NCBI GenBank assembly: GCA_965218625.1
Contig: CBDCLG010000004.1
Coordinates: 62,001 to 126,000, forward strand
DNA length: 64,000 bases
Reading direction: 5' to 3'
From: Bin5 sp965218625
Lineage (GTDB): Bacteria; Chloroflexota; Anaerolineae; Caldilineales; Caldilineaceae
Positions 63,536 to 64,000 of the stretch are shown here, piece by piece (the first letter of the stretch is position 1; each line of letters begins with the position of its first letter). The position numbers and the translations under genes were made by a program. The notes beneath the pieces were generated by a model. The model had not been told where the DNA came from and made no database searches. It saw nothing but the letters and a program-made list of their open reading frames with translations.

Positions 63536-64000
63536 ATGGCGCATTCAACTTCTCCTCCCTGGAACACAACGACCAAGGCAATCGTCGCCGTGTCGGCACT
63601 GGCACTGGCCTGCCTGCTGGTCTGGGTCTTTCGCAGCCTCTTGCAGCAGGTGGTGCTGGCCGGACTGCTGGCCTATCTTCTCCATCCTCTGATCTCCTTC
63701 ATCGACCGGCGCACGCTCCTCAATCGCGTCGCTGTCGTTCTCCTTGTTTACCTGGTCCTTGCTCTCATTGTTGTGGCGACCTTTTCGCTCGTGGGCGTCA
63801 CTACCTTTCAGCAGGCCATGGACCTCTCCGGCCGGCTGCCCGGTTGGTTTGACGACGCCGTAGCCCAGCTGCAGACCCTGCTGACACAGTTGCCCGAGAG
63901 CCTCTCGCTTGGCCCGCTGACCTTGCCCGTCGCCAGTCTCATTCCCCAGCTGCCCGGCTGGGAAGAGGTGCTCGGCCAGGCCTTCGGTCTGCTCCAGCCC
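63536..64000 (+). CDS. AI-2E-family permease (PerM-like), 3' end outside the window
   Basis: An ATG 25 nt after the helicase stop opens a frame that runs 155 codons to the edge of the window. The first 100 residues contain three membrane helices (AIVAVSALALACLLVWVF, QVVLAGLLAYLLHPLISFI, VAVVLLVYLVLALIVVATF). A periplasmic/amphipathic segment of the AI-2E/PerM kind follows (FQQAMDLSGRLPGWFDDAVAQLQTLL). The fold is that of proteins named for autoinducer-2 export, but the real substrates vary. Truncated by the window edge. Confidence 0.78.
   Translation, partial: MAHSTSPPWNTTTKAIVAVSALALACLLVWVFRSLLQQVVLAGLLAYLLHPLISFIDRRTLLNRVAVVLLVYLVLALIVVATFSLVGVTTFQQAMDLSGRLPGWFDDAVAQLQTLLTQLPESLSLGPLTLPVASLIPQLPGWEEVLGQAFGLLQP

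Overview
The window is a stretch of bacterial chromosome, GC-rich over most of its length and consistent with a Chloroflexota genome (Caldilineae/Anaerolineae-like). That assignment is an inference from gene style: a 6-phosphofructokinase made of two fused halves, a secreted glycosidase ending in the 'FLPVVKR' tail that I recall from secreted Chloroflexota proteins, GNAT and Gfo/Idh/MocA expansions, and a DUF6504-type small protein. No rRNA, CRISPR array, integrase or transposase was seen. Two tRNA genes are present: Leu-GAG with its own promoter and terminator, and Arg-TCT.

Layout. 1-4.4 kb is an AT-richer accessory patch: an unknown 594-residue protein overlapping a PIN-domain RNase, a broken Uma2 nuclease gene and a SEFIR-domain protein. 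4.5-6.8 kb is the groES-groEL heat-shock operon with a clear sigma70-type promoter and a CIRCE operator. 6.8-13.1 kb holds a STAND ATPase with TPR repeats, a small Rossmann protein, a DASS-type anion transporter, a TPR membrane protein and a DUF3592-like membrane protein. 13.1-20.8 kb is housekeeping: cysteine desulfurase, enolase, tRNA-Leu, acyl-CoA synthetase, a CoA-binding protein and prolyl-tRNA synthetase. 20.8-22.2 kb has a short leader ORF followed by an intrinsic terminator and two GNAT acetyltransferase genes, an attenuator-like layout. 22.3-30.4 kb holds purine nucleoside phosphorylase, an FAD oxidoreductase, an HpcH/HpaI aldolase, an MFS transporter, a DUF6504 protein and a large secreted glycoside hydrolase.

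30.8-46.2 kb is a myo-inositol catabolism cluster on the minus strand. In transcription order it reads a broken DinB gene, iolB, iolC, a two-gene ATPase plus TOPRIM-like insert, iolE, an SDR, a Gfo/Idh/MocA gene, iolD, a Uma2 gene, iolA (mmsA), two more Gfo/Idh/MocA genes and iolG. The pathway would take inositol through oxidation (iolG and relatives), dehydration (iolE), ring hydrolysis (iolD), isomerisation (iolB), phosphorylation (iolC) and semialdehyde oxidation (iolA). No aldolase (iolJ), transporter or dedicated regulator of the pathway is visible here.

46.2-64 kb holds a P-loop protein, a SpoIIE-type phosphatase, a mandelate-racemase-family dehydratase, a frameshifted quinone oxidoreductase, a low-molecular-weight phosphatase, a methyltransferase coupled to the double phosphofructokinase, an MBL-fold hydrolase with a TPR partner, tRNA-Arg, a ThuA and Gfo/Idh pair, Maf, RsgA, a PcrA/UvrD helicase and the start of an AI-2E-type permease cut by the window edge.

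The most interesting signals are the ATPase/TOPRIM pair inside the inositol operon, the leader-ORF/terminator in front of the GNAT pair, and the 594-aa/PIN/SEFIR patch. Three genes (Uma2 at 2.3 kb, DinB at 45.8 kb, quinone oxidoreductase at 49.7 kb) carry frame lesions that may be real decay or assembly error.
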